DNA of 64,000 nt from NCBI GenBank assembly GCA_963846505.1, contig CAWJWD010000001.1, positions 806,001-870,000 on the forward strand, written 5' to 3'. Both the position numbers and the translations under genes were made by a program. The DNA comes from JACVRW01 sp963846505. GTDB lineage: Bacteria > Actinomycetota > Thermoleophilia > Solirubrobacterales > Thermoleophilaceae. Below, in pieces: positions 25,520 to 34,260 of the stretch; positions within the stretch are counted from its first letter, which is position 1, and each line of letters opens with the position of its first letter. A model generated the notes under the pieces. That model saw only the letters and a program-made list of their open reading frames with translations. It was not told the origin of the DNA and ran no database searches.

Positions 25520-25918
25520 CTAGGCCCCCATCGAGACCTGCTCGCAGACGATCAGGCGCGAGTCCTCCAGCGCGGCGTCGCGATGCTGGTGGATCTCGAG
25601 GTAGTCAGGGTCGGTTGCCATCTGCAGGAACGCCTTGCGCGAGGGGTACTGGACCATCAGCGCCATGTCCCACTCACGCTGCTCGGGGCCGATGAGGGTC
25701 TGCTGTGCGGCGGTCGCGATCAGCAGCTGGCCACCAGCGCGTTCGAGGAACGGCGCGGCGGCCGCGCCATAGCGAGCGTAGGCCTCGGCGCCGCTGACGC
25801 CGGCGTCGATGCCGTCCGCCTCGTCCTTGAAGCGCAGCAGGTTCAACATCACGATCGGCTCGTCAGATGTGGAGCCGGTCAGCTCCGCGAGCTGCTCGGG
25901 GGTGGGCACGATGGCCAT
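25520..25918 (-). CDS. DUF1330-type ferredoxin-fold protein
   Basis: A protein of about 132 residues with the dimeric alpha-beta barrel typical of DUF1330 and related families: PIVMLNLLRFK at the first strand, ALMVQYPSRKAFLQMATDPDYLEIHQHRDAALEDSRLIVC at the end. The family lacks a well-defined reaction. The start at 25918 has GGAG 8 bases upstream and lies one base after the tetR stop, so the two are cotranscribed and coupled. It is therefore probably controlled by that TetR protein. Confidence 0.8.
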   Translation of the reverse strand: MAIVPTPEQLAELTGSTSDEPIVMLNLLRFKDEADGIDAGVSGAEAYARYGAAAAPFLERAGGQLLIATAAQQTLIGPEQREWDMALMVQYPSRKAFLQMATDPDYLEIHQHRDAALEDSRLIVCEQVSMGA

Positions 25919-25919
25919 G

Positions 25920-26522
25920 TCAATCGCTCCTGTCTGGATCGGTGAGCGCACGCCGCGCGAACTCGGTCAGCGGCCTGCGCAGGGTGGCGAGGCGGGCGGG
26001 GCGCCCGTCTCGGAGCGCGGTTCGGACGACCTCGTCGATGCCGCCGACGACGGCGCGGCGGATCGGCAGCGGGGTGCTGGCGCCGGGCGCATCAAGCAGA
26101 TCCGCGAAACGGTCGGCGAGCTGGCGCTGGCGGCGCGCAGGGCCATCGCCGGCGGCGAGACCCTCGACGACGAAGCAGCGGGCGAGATCGGGCTCCGACG
26201 CGAGCGCCTCGAGGTAGGCGGCGATGCCGCGCTCGAGCCGCTCGGCCTCCGGGCCCTCGGCCATCGCCATGGTCACGCGCTGGAACACGAGCTCGGCCGA
26301 CAGCTCGAGCGCCGCGACGAACGCGGCCTCCTTGTCGGCGAACTCCGCGTAGAAGCTCGACTTCGACATCGATGCGCGCGCTACGACGTCGCCCACCGTC
26401 GTCGCCGCGTACCCGCGTTCGAGCACGCAGGCTGCCAGCGCCTCGAGCAGCCGGCCGCGAGGGGATGCGGCCAGCAGCTCGCGCAGCGGTGACACGGAAG
26501 TGGTGCTTGCGGTCGAAGCCAC
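25920..26522 (-). CDS. TetR/AcrR family regulator
   Basis: A 200-residue TetR-family repressor. The N-terminal HTH reads RLLEALAACVLERGYAATTVGDVVARASMSKSSFYAEFADKEAAFVAAL; the ligand domain is variable. The start is a GTG directly downstream of two overlapping palindromes, without a Shine-Dalgarno, so the mRNA may be leaderless. It forms an operon with the DUF1330 gene. The ligand is unknown. Confidence 0.87.
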   Translation of the reverse strand: MASTASTTSVSPLRELLAASPRGRLLEALAACVLERGYAATTVGDVVARASMSKSSFYAEFADKEAAFVAALELSAELVFQRVTMAMAEGPEAERLERGIAAYLEALASEPDLARCFVVEGLAAGDGPARRQRQLADRFADLLDAPGASTPLPIRRAVVGGIDEVVRTALRDGRPARLATLRRPLTEFARRALTDPDRSD

Positions 26523-26524
26523 GC

Positions 26525-26550
26525 TGTACGTAAGCGTACAGAATCTGTAC
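26525..26550 (-). promoter_or_regulatory. overlapping palindromic operators of the TetR gene
   Basis: TGTACG-TAAG-CGTACA (26525-26540) and GTACAGA-A-TCTGTAC (26536-26550) are both perfect inverted repeats and share five bases. They sit 2 bases upstream of the tetR start codon, the classic position for an autoregulatory TetR operator. Confidence 0.7.
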
Positions 26551-27083
26551 TAACGCGTCTGCTCCTGCGCCACAAGCGCTTCGCGATGCAGACGACCCAC
26601 GATCCTGTGCACGCGACGCTGGTAGAGGCAGACGGTCACGACGCTGAGGAAGACGACGGCCAAGGCAAGCGCGAACAGCAGCCACTCGCTCTCCTGACCG
26701 AGCCGGATCACACCGAGGATCACGGCGGGGGCGGCGGCGGCATAGAGCGCCGCCGTCGTCGCCCACTCGCGCATGTAGCGATAGCCCCTGTCGGGGTCGA
26801 AAGCCACCTGGATCGAGGTCTCCCAGGTAAGCGGCGGCGACCCCTCGAAACGGTCCGCGATGCGGCCTTCCAATTCCGCGACGTGCGCCCCCGCGCGGAC
26901 CGACCGCTGCAACTCGTCGAGCCACATCACCATGACGAGCCCGGCGAAGATCGCCGCCCCCGCCACGAGGCCGACCTGCGTCGCCTGCCCCGCGTCTCCC
27001 GCCTGGACGCCAAAGCCGGTCAGCACGCCGATCGCCACGAGTCCGATCTGGAGCGTCTGCTGCATCTGCTCCATCGCCGCCAA
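26550..27083 (-). CDS. membrane protein of unknown function
   Basis: A 177-residue protein with four hydrophobic segments: two near the N terminus (IGLVAIGVLTGFGV; VGLVAGAAIFAGLVMVMWLDEL) and two near the C terminus (ALYAAAAPAVILGVIRLG; WLLFALALAVVFLSVVTVCLY), separated by a soluble stretch. No family is recognised. AGGAG lies 12 bases before the ATG. The same frame continues upstream with protein-like sequence but no ATG or GTG. Its stop overlaps the tetR operator. Confidence 0.6.
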   Translation of the reverse strand: MAAMEQMQQTLQIGLVAIGVLTGFGVQAGDAGQATQVGLVAGAAIFAGLVMVMWLDELQRSVRAGAHVAELEGRIADRFEGSPPLTWETSIQVAFDPDRGYRYMREWATTAALYAAAAPAVILGVIRLGQESEWLLFALALAVVFLSVVTVCLYQRRVHRIVGRLHREALVAQEQTR

Positions 27084-27267
27084 CGACTCCTGGCGCAGGG
27101 TGCGGTACTCCTCGAGCGCGACCGTGACCCAGTCCGGCGGGCCGCCCTCGGTCGTGGGCAGGACCGCGGAACGAGTGGAAGAACGCTGGGTTGCGCGTGA
27201 CCACAGGAGGGCGATCCGCGCAGGTTACTGCGGGCTCGTGCAGCGGGACGAGCCGAGCGGTGACGCC

Positions 27268-28443
27268 CTAGGGGAAGGCGGCGACCGGCTCGGTGGCGGT
27301 CTTCGCGGCCGGCGCGTCGAGCGGCTCGGGCGGCGCTGCGTAGGGCCCGGGCTTGGGTCGCTCAGCGCCGCCTGGGAAGGCCAGCCGCAGGATCGTGCGC
27401 TGCACCGAGCCCCACTGCTTGGCGAACGGGCCGGTGTTGTAGGGCAGCCCGTAGCGCTCGCAGATCTCCTTGACGCGCGGCGCGATCTGCTTGTAGCGCG
27501 AGCTCGGCATGTCCGGGAAGAGGTGGTGCTCGACCTGGTAGCTGAGGTTGCCGCTCATCAGGTGGAACGCGTCGCTGCCCTCGATGTTGGCCGCGCCGAT
27601 CAGCTGGCGCACATACCAGGCGCCGCGACTCTCGTCGACCACCTCGTCCTCCGTGAAGGTGTACGTCTGGTCGGGGAAGTGGCCGCAGAAGATGATCGCG
27701 TGCGACCACACGTTGCGCACGACGTTCGCCGTCAGGTTCGCGTACAGCGTCTTCTTCCAGTGCCGCCCGCTGAGCGCCGGGAAGATGACGTAGTCCTTGA
27801 CGATCTGGCGACGGGCCTTGAGTCCGATCGCCTTCAGCTCGTCGCGCAGCTGACGCTTGCTCTTGCGTCCCTTGCGGATCGCCTCGAAGTCGAGGTCGTG
27901 CACCGCCACGCCCCACTCGAACAGCATCATCAGCACGACGTTGTAGAGCGGCTGCGCCAGATAGACCGGGTGCCAGCGCTGCTTGGGGTCGATCCGCATG
28001 ATCTCGTAGCCGACGTCCTTGTCCTTGCCGACGATGTTCGTGAAGGTGTGGTGGACGTAGTTGTGCGAGTGCTTCCAGGCGGCGGCCGGCGAGGCGGTGT
28101 CCCAGTCCCAGGTCGAGGAGTGGATGTTGGGATCGTTCATCCAGTCCCACTGGCCGTGCAGCACGTTGTGGCCGATCTCCATGTTCTCGAGGATCTTCGC
28201 CACCGACAGGCCGGCGGTGCCGAGCAGCCAGGCCGGCGGATAGCGCGACGCCATCAGCACGATCCGCGAGAGGGCGGCGAGCCGGCGATGGAACTCGATC
28301 ACGCTGCGGATGTAGTGGGCGTCGCTCTCGCCGAGGTCGGCGCGGATCTCGTCGCCGATCGCCTGGAACTCGTCGCCGATCGCCTCGATCTGCTCGGGAG
28401 TGAGGCGATGCAGCGGGTTCGTGGCGGCGGTGCTCGTGGTCAT
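27268..28443 (-). CDS. acyl-lipid/acyl-CoA fatty acid desaturase
   Basis: A 391-residue membrane di-iron desaturase. The three histidine boxes are present: GHNVLH (H92, H96), HSHNYVHH (H127, H131, H132) and QVEHH near the C terminus, with Gln in place of the first His of box 3 as in front-end and linoleoyl-CoA-type desaturases. It would introduce a cis double bond into membrane fatty acids, using electrons from the reductase encoded 10 bases upstream. This pair resembles mycobacterial DesA3 with Rv3230c. Confidence 0.92.
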   Translation of the reverse strand: MTTSTAATNPLHRLTPEQIEAIGDEFQAIGDEIRADLGESDAHYIRSVIEFHRRLAALSRIVLMASRYPPAWLLGTAGLSVAKILENMEIGHNVLHGQWDWMNDPNIHSSTWDWDTASPAAAWKHSHNYVHHTFTNIVGKDKDVGYEIMRIDPKQRWHPVYLAQPLYNVVLMMLFEWGVAVHDLDFEAIRKGRKSKRQLRDELKAIGLKARRQIVKDYVIFPALSGRHWKKTLYANLTANVVRNVWSHAIIFCGHFPDQTYTFTEDEVVDESRGAWYVRQLIGAANIEGSDAFHLMSGNLSYQVEHHLFPDMPSSRYKQIAPRVKEICERYGLPYNTGPFAKQWGSVQRTILRLAFPGGAERPKPGPYAAPPEPLDAPAAKTATEPVAAFP

Positions 28444-28453
28444 GCGGCGCTCC

Positions 28454-29587
28454 TCATAGCTCGATCTCGACATGCCCCTCGGGTGCGTTGACGCAGGTCC
28501 GGACGGTCTGCCCCTGCTCGTCGAACAGTTCCCCCGTGCGGAGGTCCCGAACCACCCCGGCGCGCAACTTGCCGACACACGTGTGGCATATCCCCATCCG
28601 GCAGCCGTGGGGAAGCGTCGCGCCCGCCGCCTCGCCCCCGACCAACATGGAGACGCCGACGTCGCAGGTCGCCTTGACGTCGGTGACGCGGAAGTAGACC
28701 GTGCCGCCGCTGCCTACGTCGGTGTCCCCGGTGCCGATGATCGGCTGGAAGCGCTCGGTGTGCAGGCGGTTCGGGTCGCCCTCGGCCTCCCAGTGGACCT
28801 CCAGCGCGTCGATCATGTCCCGGGGGCCGGAGAGGAAGGCCTCGCGGTCGCGCCAGTCGGGACAGCGCTCGCCCAACAACTCGGGGCCGAGGCGACCGTC
28901 GGCGGAGCTGATCTGCTCGTGCAGCTCGTAGCCGTCGTGGCCGCGGGCGATCTCGCGCAGCATGTCCCCGAAGATGAACGCGTCACTGGTGCGGGTGCAG
29001 TGGAAGTGGACGACGTCGTCGAGCGCGTCGCGGCGGACCAGCTCGCGCACGATGCTCATCAGCGGCGTCACCCCGCTGCCGGCGCTGATCAGCAGCAGCC
29101 GCGGCGGGAGCGGCTCGGGCAGCCCGAATGTTCCCTCCACGTCCCCGAGGAACACGAGCGAACCCGGCTCGGCCTGGCCGACGAAGTACCGCGACATGCG
29201 ACCATCCTCGACGCGCTTGACGGTCACGCTCACGAGCCCCCGCGGATGGCTGGGGTCCGAGGTCAGCGAGTACGCCCGCCAGTGGCGCACGCCGTTGACC
29301 TCGGCGCCGAGGCGCAGGTACTGGCCCGGGCGATGGCCGGGCCACGGGAAGCTCGGCCGGATCACGACGGTGGCGGCGTCTTCGGTCTCGTGCCGGACCT
29401 CCTCGATCGTGCCGGTCGCCTCGCGGGTCGACCAGCGCGGGTCGAGCAGGCCGATGTAGTCGTCGGGCAGCAGCGGCGTCGTCGCCGCGCGCGCGAGCTT
29501 CAGCAGACGCTGCCGCGCCTTGGAGACCCGCGGCTGCGCCGCCCGTTCGACCACACAAGCCTCTTCCCCGGTCCGCCGTCGGACCAT
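28454..29587 (-). CDS. ferredoxin reductase with C-terminal 2Fe-2S domain
   Basis: A 377-residue flavoprotein reductase. It has an FAD-binding barrel (HRPGQYLRLG, HWRAYSLTSDP), an NAD(P)-binding domain (LLLISAGSGVTPLMSIVREL, FLSGPRDMIDAL) and a C-terminal plant-type [2Fe-2S] domain with the Cys pattern in LPHGCRMGICHTCVGKL plus a distal Cys in VRTCVNAPEG. It passes electrons from NAD(P)H to the desaturase encoded directly downstream in the same operon. Confidence 0.92.
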   Translation of the reverse strand: MVRRRTGEEACVVERAAQPRVSKARQRLLKLARAATTPLLPDDYIGLLDPRWSTREATGTIEEVRHETEDAATVVIRPSFPWPGHRPGQYLRLGAEVNGVRHWRAYSLTSDPSHPRGLVSVTVKRVEDGRMSRYFVGQAEPGSLVFLGDVEGTFGLPEPLPPRLLLISAGSGVTPLMSIVRELVRRDALDDVVHFHCTRTSDAFIFGDMLREIARGHDGYELHEQISSADGRLGPELLGERCPDWRDREAFLSGPRDMIDALEVHWEAEGDPNRLHTERFQPIIGTGDTDVGSGGTVYFRVTDVKATCDVGVSMLVGGEAAGATLPHGCRMGICHTCVGKLRAGVVRDLRTGELFDEQGQTVRTCVNAPEGHVEIEL

Positions 29588-29602
29588 GCACGAGGCTGAG
29601 CG

Positions 29603-30622
29603 CTAGGAATCGCGACTGACGACGTGCACGAGCCGATCGCCGTCCCTGATCGTCTCCAGCCCAGAATCCCCGCGGCGCAGCTCCTGGCCGTCGCGCACCG
29701 CCATCAGCACGGGCCCGAAGCGACGGTCGGCCTCTTCGAGCGAGCAGGCCTCGCCTGGCTCCAGCCGGTGCACGATCACGTCGAGGCCGCTACCGGACGA
29801 GAGCAGGTCCTCGAGCGCGGACACGACCTCGGGCGAGGTGGTGCCAAGGCCGAGCAGCCGGCCGGCGGCGCTCGACGACGTGACGACCGTGTTCGCGCCC
29901 GACTGGCGCAGCAGGTGCGCGTTGTCCTCCTCGCGCGCGGCCGCGGTGATGGTGGCGCCCGGCGCCAGCGCGCGGGCCGTCAGCGTGACGAGCACCGAGG
30001 TGTCGTCGCGGCTGGTCGCGACGATGATCGCCGCGGCCTCGTCGGCGGCGGCCTCGAGCAGCACGTCGCGGTGCTCTGCGCTGCCGAGCACCGCGGTCAC
30101 GCCCTCGCGGTTCGCCTTCTCGACCGCCTCCGGGCGCGGGTCGATCACGACGACCTGCTCGCGCGTCTGTCCCGCGCCCAGCAGCGAGCCGAGGGCGCTG
30201 CGCCCCTTGGTGCCGAAACCGCAGATGACGACGTGGTCGTGCAAGGTCCGCCTCCAGATCCTGCGTCGAAGGTTCGCGCGCGTGGCGGACGCCAGGAACT
30301 CGACCGTGGTGCCGACGAGCAGGATCAGGAACAGCACGCGCAGTGGGGTGACGATGAAGGTGGTGAGCGCCCGCGCGCTGTCCGACACCGGCACGACGTC
30401 GCCGTAGCCGGTGGTCGTGATCGAGACGGTGGCGTAGTAGAGGCAGTCGAGGAACGAGACCGCCGAGCCGTCGATGTCCCGGTAGCCCCCACGGTCCAGG
30501 TACGCGACGAGGGTCACCAGCGCGAGCAGGATCAGCGCGAGCAGCAGGCGCCAGCCGAGCGCCCGCGCCGGCGAGGTCGCGCGCTCGGGGAAGCGAATCG
30601 TGGTGCTTGGCGACTTCACCAT
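29603..30622 (-). CDS. two-TM potassium channel with RCK domain
   Basis: A 339-residue K+ channel subunit. TM1 is about residues 25-43, the selectivity filter is TTTGYGD in the pore loop near 68-74, and TM2 is about 85-110. The cytosolic part is an RCK/TrkA-N Rossmann domain (HVVICGFGTKGRSALGSLL) followed by a TrkA-C domain. Tetramers gate K+ flux in response to a ligand such as nucleotides or Ca2+. Monocistronic. Confidence 0.92.
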   Translation of the reverse strand: MVKSPSTTIRFPERATSPARALGWRLLLALILLALVTLVAYLDRGGYRDIDGSAVSFLDCLYYATVSITTTGYGDVVPVSDSARALTTFIVTPLRVLFLILLVGTTVEFLASATRANLRRRIWRRTLHDHVVICGFGTKGRSALGSLLGAGQTREQVVVIDPRPEAVEKANREGVTAVLGSAEHRDVLLEAAADEAAAIIVATSRDDTSVLVTLTARALAPGATITAAAREEDNAHLLRQSGANTVVTSSSAAGRLLGLGTTSPEVVSALEDLLSSGSGLDVIVHRLEPGEACSLEEADRRFGPVLMAVRDGQELRRGDSGLETIRDGDRLVHVVSRDS

Positions 30623-30715
30623 CGGCGCGAGGCTACGGGCGTACGCGGACAGGTGGGACCGCCCTTCACGAGTCCGTGACTTCTGGCCGAAACGGCGGTC
30701 TTAGGGTCGCCGGCC

Positions 30716-32209
30716 ATGAAACGACTCGCAGGCATTCTCACCCTCCTGGCCGCGCTGGCCGCCCCCGCGGCGGCAGCCGCCTCGTCCGACGACGTGTCGA
30801 TGTCGCTGCTCGGGCGCACCGAGGCACTCGGCGAGGGCGGCGCCGAGATCGCCGCCTTCGACCCCAAGAGCGAGCGGGCGTTCGCCACCAACGCCGCCGC
30901 CGAGCGACTCGACGTCTACGACCTCTCCGACCCCGCCGCGCCGGCGCTGCTGAAGAGCGTGCAGCTGCAGGGCGGCCCGAACAGCGTCGCCGTGCGCGAG
31001 GACGGCCTGGTGGCCGTCGCCGTCGAGGCGCCGGACAAGACCGATCCCGGCAGCGTCCAGTTCCTCGACACCAACGGCAAGCGCCTGGGCTCGGTCGGCG
31101 TCGGCGCGCTGCCGGACATGCTCACGTTCACCGCGGGCGGCACGCTGCTGGTCGCAAACGAAGGCGAGGCCTCGGACGACGGCACGGTCGATCCCGAGGG
31201 CAGCGTGTCGGTGATCGAGGTCAACCGCCGCGCGAGCCGCATCCAGCTCGAGACGGCCGACTTCCACGGCGTGCCGACCTCCGGCCCCGTGCGCGTCGTC
31301 TGTGCCGGAGCGACCCGGTCGCAGGACTTCGAGCCCGAGTACATCGCGCCCGGCCCACACGACACGGCGCTCGTCACGATCCAGGAAGCCAACGCCGTCG
31401 GCGTGCTGGACGTCCGCAAGGCCCGCTTCGAGGTCGTGCGCAGCCTCGGCTTCAAGGACCACGGGCTCGAACGCAACGCGCTCGACCCGAGCGACCGCGA
31501 CGGCGGCATCCACATCGCACCCTGGAAGAACCTGCTCGGCATGTACATGCCAGACGCGATCGCCGACTACGAGATCTCGGGCCGGAAGTACTTCGTGACC
31601 GCCAACGAGGGCGACGCGCGCGAGCGCGAGGGCTGCGAGGAGGAGTCGCGCGTCAAGGACCTCGAGCTCGATCCGACCGTGTTCTCGCACGGCGAGGGCG
31701 AGGACGAGGCGCTCGGCCGGCTGAACGTGACCACCACGCTCGGCGACCGTGACGGCGACGGCGACTACGACCGGCTCTACGCCTTCGGTGGTCGCTCGAT
31801 GTCGATCCTCGACGACGACGGGCGCATGGTGTTCGACACCGGTTCCCAGCTCGAGCGGATCTCGGCGAGCTTCGAGCCGCTGCTGTTCAACGCCGACAAC
31901 GCCGAGCCCGCCGAGTTGGACAACCGCAGCGACAACAAGGGCCCCGAGCCCGAGGGCGTGACCGTCGGCAAGGTCGGCGGCAAGACGTACGCGTTCCTCG
32001 GCGCCGAACGCCAGGGCGGGGTCTACGCGTTCGACCTGGGGCACCGCCGTGGCGAGGCCCGCTTCGCCGGCTACGTCAACACGCGGCCCGGCGACCTCGG
32101 TCCGGAGGGCGCGAGCTTCATTTCGGCCAAGGACAGCCCGAACGGCAAGCCGCTGCTGCTGACGACCAACGAGATCAGCGGCACGATCGCGGTGATCGCC
32201 GTCAGCTAG
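30716..32209 (+). CDS. secreted choice-of-anchor I family protein
   Basis: A 497-residue exported protein with a signal peptide (about 1-22) and a seven-bladed-propeller-like body. The motifs GGAEIAAFDPKSERAFATN, GPNSVAVREDGLVAVAVEA and PEGVTVGKVGGKTYAFLGAERQGGV are typical of choice-of-anchor I proteins, also annotated as alkaline-phosphatase-like. A C-terminal anchor is not evident. TAGGGT at 30702-30707 lies 8 bases before the ATG and could be the -10 of a leaderless mRNA. The function of the family is not established. Confidence 0.85.
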   Translation: MKRLAGILTLLAALAAPAAAAASSDDVSMSLLGRTEALGEGGAEIAAFDPKSERAFATNAAAERLDVYDLSDPAAPALLKSVQLQGGPNSVAVREDGLVAVAVEAPDKTDPGSVQFLDTNGKRLGSVGVGALPDMLTFTAGGTLLVANEGEASDDGTVDPEGSVSVIEVNRRASRIQLETADFHGVPTSGPVRVVCAGATRSQDFEPEYIAPGPHDTALVTIQEANAVGVLDVRKARFEVVRSLGFKDHGLERNALDPSDRDGGIHIAPWKNLLGMYMPDAIADYEISGRKYFVTANEGDAREREGCEEESRVKDLELDPTVFSHGEGEDEALGRLNVTTTLGDRDGDGDYDRLYAFGGRSMSILDDDGRMVFDTGSQLERISASFEPLLFNADNAEPAELDNRSDNKGPEPEGVTVGKVGGKTYAFLGAERQGGVYAFDLGHRRGEARFAGYVNTRPGDLGPEGASFISAKDSPNGKPLLLTTNEISGTIAVIAVS

Positions 32210-32975
32210 TGGCGAGGAAGAGGTAGCGGTTGAGGCTGAAGAAGTAGTCCTCGCCGAGCCCGCGCAGATCGTCGGCCCAGGCCGCCGTGTCCTCCTTGGT
32301 GAGGTCGCGGCGGCCGCCGACGAACGACGAGACGAAGCGAATCAGCCCGGCGCTGTAGGTGCGCTCGTCATAGCCGGCGTTGAGCAACGGCGTCACCACC
32401 CGCTCGGTGACGCCGAAGCCGGCGTCGATCAGCAGGCGGCCGAGCCGGCGCGGGAGGTACGGATCGGCGAGGTGCTCGTCCCAGACGTCGAGCACACGGC
32501 GCATGCGCTCGGGGTCGGAGGAGTGCCAGACGATCGAGTCCCAGTCGGTGTCGAGCACGAGCAGCCGGCCACCTGGCCGCAGCACGCGCCGAGCTTCGGC
32601 GAGCGCGGCGGGCATGTCCTCCACGTACTCGTAGACCTGCGTCGAGACGGCGGCGTCGAAGTAGCCGTCGGCGAACGGCAGCTCGGTGGCGCCGACCTGC
32701 CGGAACGCCACCGGCGCCGCGCCGGGCGCCGACGCGCGCCGTTCGGCGATGGCGAGCATGGCCTCGCTGACGTCGATGCCCTCGACCCGCCCCGCCGGCC
32801 CGAGCGCCTCGGCCAGCTCGTGCGCCAGCAGCCCTGGCCCCGAGCCGATGTCGAGCACCCGCTCGCCCGGCTGCGGATCGAGCAGTGCGCACACGCCGCA
32901 GCGCTGGGCGACGACGTCGGGCGTGGTGTACGTCGCCTCGACCTGGCGCGACATCTCGTCGTCGAACTGCAGCAT
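32202..32975 (-). CDS. class I SAM-dependent methyltransferase
   Basis: A 257-residue methyltransferase. Motif I is RVLDIGSGPGLLAHEL, then GIDVSEAML (acidic ribose contact), FRQVGATELPFADGYFDAAV and a post-motif LRPGGRLLVLDTDWDSIVW. A C-terminal part of about 80 residues is shared with arsenite- or ubiquinone-type methyltransferase relatives. The substrate cannot be read from sequence. It lies 40 bases downstream of the DNA methyltransferase gene on the same strand. Confidence 0.85.
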   Translation of the reverse strand: MLQFDDEMSRQVEATYTTPDVVAQRCGVCALLDPQPGERVLDIGSGPGLLAHELAEALGPAGRVEGIDVSEAMLAIAERRASAPGAAPVAFRQVGATELPFADGYFDAAVSTQVYEYVEDMPAALAEARRVLRPGGRLLVLDTDWDSIVWHSSDPERMRRVLDVWDEHLADPYLPRRLGRLLIDAGFGVTERVVTPLLNAGYDERTYSAGLIRFVSSFVGGRRDLTKEDTAAWADDLRGLGEDYFFSLNRYLFLATS

Positions 32976-33015
32976 CTCGCGTCCCACCTTCCCACGTGGG
33001 GAGCGGCGGCGCGAC

Positions 33016-34206
33016 CTAGGCGGCGACGGCTGCGGCGGGTGCCATCGCCTCGACGTGCGCCTGCACGGCGTCGATGAATCCGTCCTCGAAGCGCAGGCCG
33101 CTGCGCTGGGTGCGCTCGAAGAAGCCGGCGGCGGCGCGGTGCGAGAGCGGCTTCGTGTCGTAGGCGAGGAAGGTCCTGAGCCGCTCGAACTCGTCGCTGC
33201 GCGGCCACGTGGACACGGGAACCGCGTAGGCGCGCTCCCCCTGTCCCCATGCCGCGGAGGGCCAGGGGTGGGTGACCTTCCGCTCGGTGTGGTCCTCGTC
33301 GGCCCAGCTGCCCCGGTCCTCCGACAGGCGCTCGCCGACCCAGCGCGCGACCGGCACGCTGACGGCGTTGCCGACGAGCTTCCAGCGAGCCCCACGGGTT
33401 CCCGTCTCGCCTGCGGGAAGGGTCCAGTCGGCCTCGAAGCCCTGCAGGCGCTCGGCGTCCTTGATGTCCGGGAGCCGCAGCGGCAGCTCCTGGCCGGGAA
33501 ACCACATCGCGGGCGGCGACGGGATCCCGAGGCCGGAGCCGCCCTTCAGGGTCGGCACCGCGTCCACGGCCCAGCCCAGGCCGCGCAGGCCCTCGGTCCA
33601 GTAGAAGCCGCGCACGGAGTCCTCGAGCGGCAGCGGCTCGGCGGGTCCCGCGTCCTCCTCGAACAGCACCGGGCGGGGGTCTTCGGTGCGCGAGGCGAGC
33701 AGGATGACCCGCTGCCGGCGCTGGGGGCGGCCGAAGGCCCGGGCGTCTACCACCCGGTATGCCCAGCGGTAGCCGCGGGCGCCCAGCTCGCCGGTCAGGT
33801 AGTGCATCGCCCGGCCGCGCTCGAGCTGGAGCATGAAGGGCACGTTCTCCAGCAGCAGCCAGGTGGGCGCGCGCTGCTCGTCGTCGATGAGCCGGAAGAC
33901 CTCGTCGACCAGCCCGGACTGCGCGCCGGTGATGCCCGCGGTGCGACCGGCCTGGCTGAGGTCTTGACACGGGAAGCCGGCGGCCAGCAGATCCGCGCCG
34001 GCGATGTCGTTGACTCCCACGTCGTGGACGTCCTCGACCACGTCCTTCACGGTCGGAAACCGCTTGCGCAGCACCGCCCGCGCGTCGGGATCGAGCTCGC
34101 ACAGGATCGTCGTCTCGTGGCCGGCGTCGTGAAGACCGCGCTCGATTCCGCCGATGCCGGCGAACATTCCCGCGATCTTCAACGTCTTCTCCCCCGATTC
34201 AGCCAT
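33016..34206 (-). CDS. DNA (cytosine-5-)-methyltransferase, orphan
   Basis: A 396-residue C5-cytosine DNA methyltransferase. Motif I is GMFAGIGGIERG, motif IV with the catalytic Cys80 is GFPCQDLSQAG, motif VI is ENV, motif VIII is GRPQRRQRVILLA and motif X is GNAVSVPVARWVGERL. The target-recognition region lies between VIII and IX. No restriction endonuclease gene is adjacent, so this appears to be a solitary methyltransferase. The recognition site is unknown. Confidence 0.92.
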   Translation of the reverse strand: MAESGEKTLKIAGMFAGIGGIERGLHDAGHETTILCELDPDARAVLRKRFPTVKDVVEDVHDVGVNDIAGADLLAAGFPCQDLSQAGRTAGITGAQSGLVDEVFRLIDDEQRAPTWLLLENVPFMLQLERGRAMHYLTGELGARGYRWAYRVVDARAFGRPQRRQRVILLASRTEDPRPVLFEEDAGPAEPLPLEDSVRGFYWTEGLRGLGWAVDAVPTLKGGSGLGIPSPPAMWFPGQELPLRLPDIKDAERLQGFEADWTLPAGETGTRGARWKLVGNAVSVPVARWVGERLSEDRGSWADEDHTERKVTHPWPSAAWGQGERAYAVPVSTWPRSDEFERLRTFLAYDTKPLSHRAAAGFFERTQRSGLRFEDGFIDAVQAHVEAMAPAAAVAA

Positions 34207-34260
34207 GGGCGCCGAACGGCAAGCTAGAGATCGCCGCGGACGCCGCGAGAGCGGGCTGGC

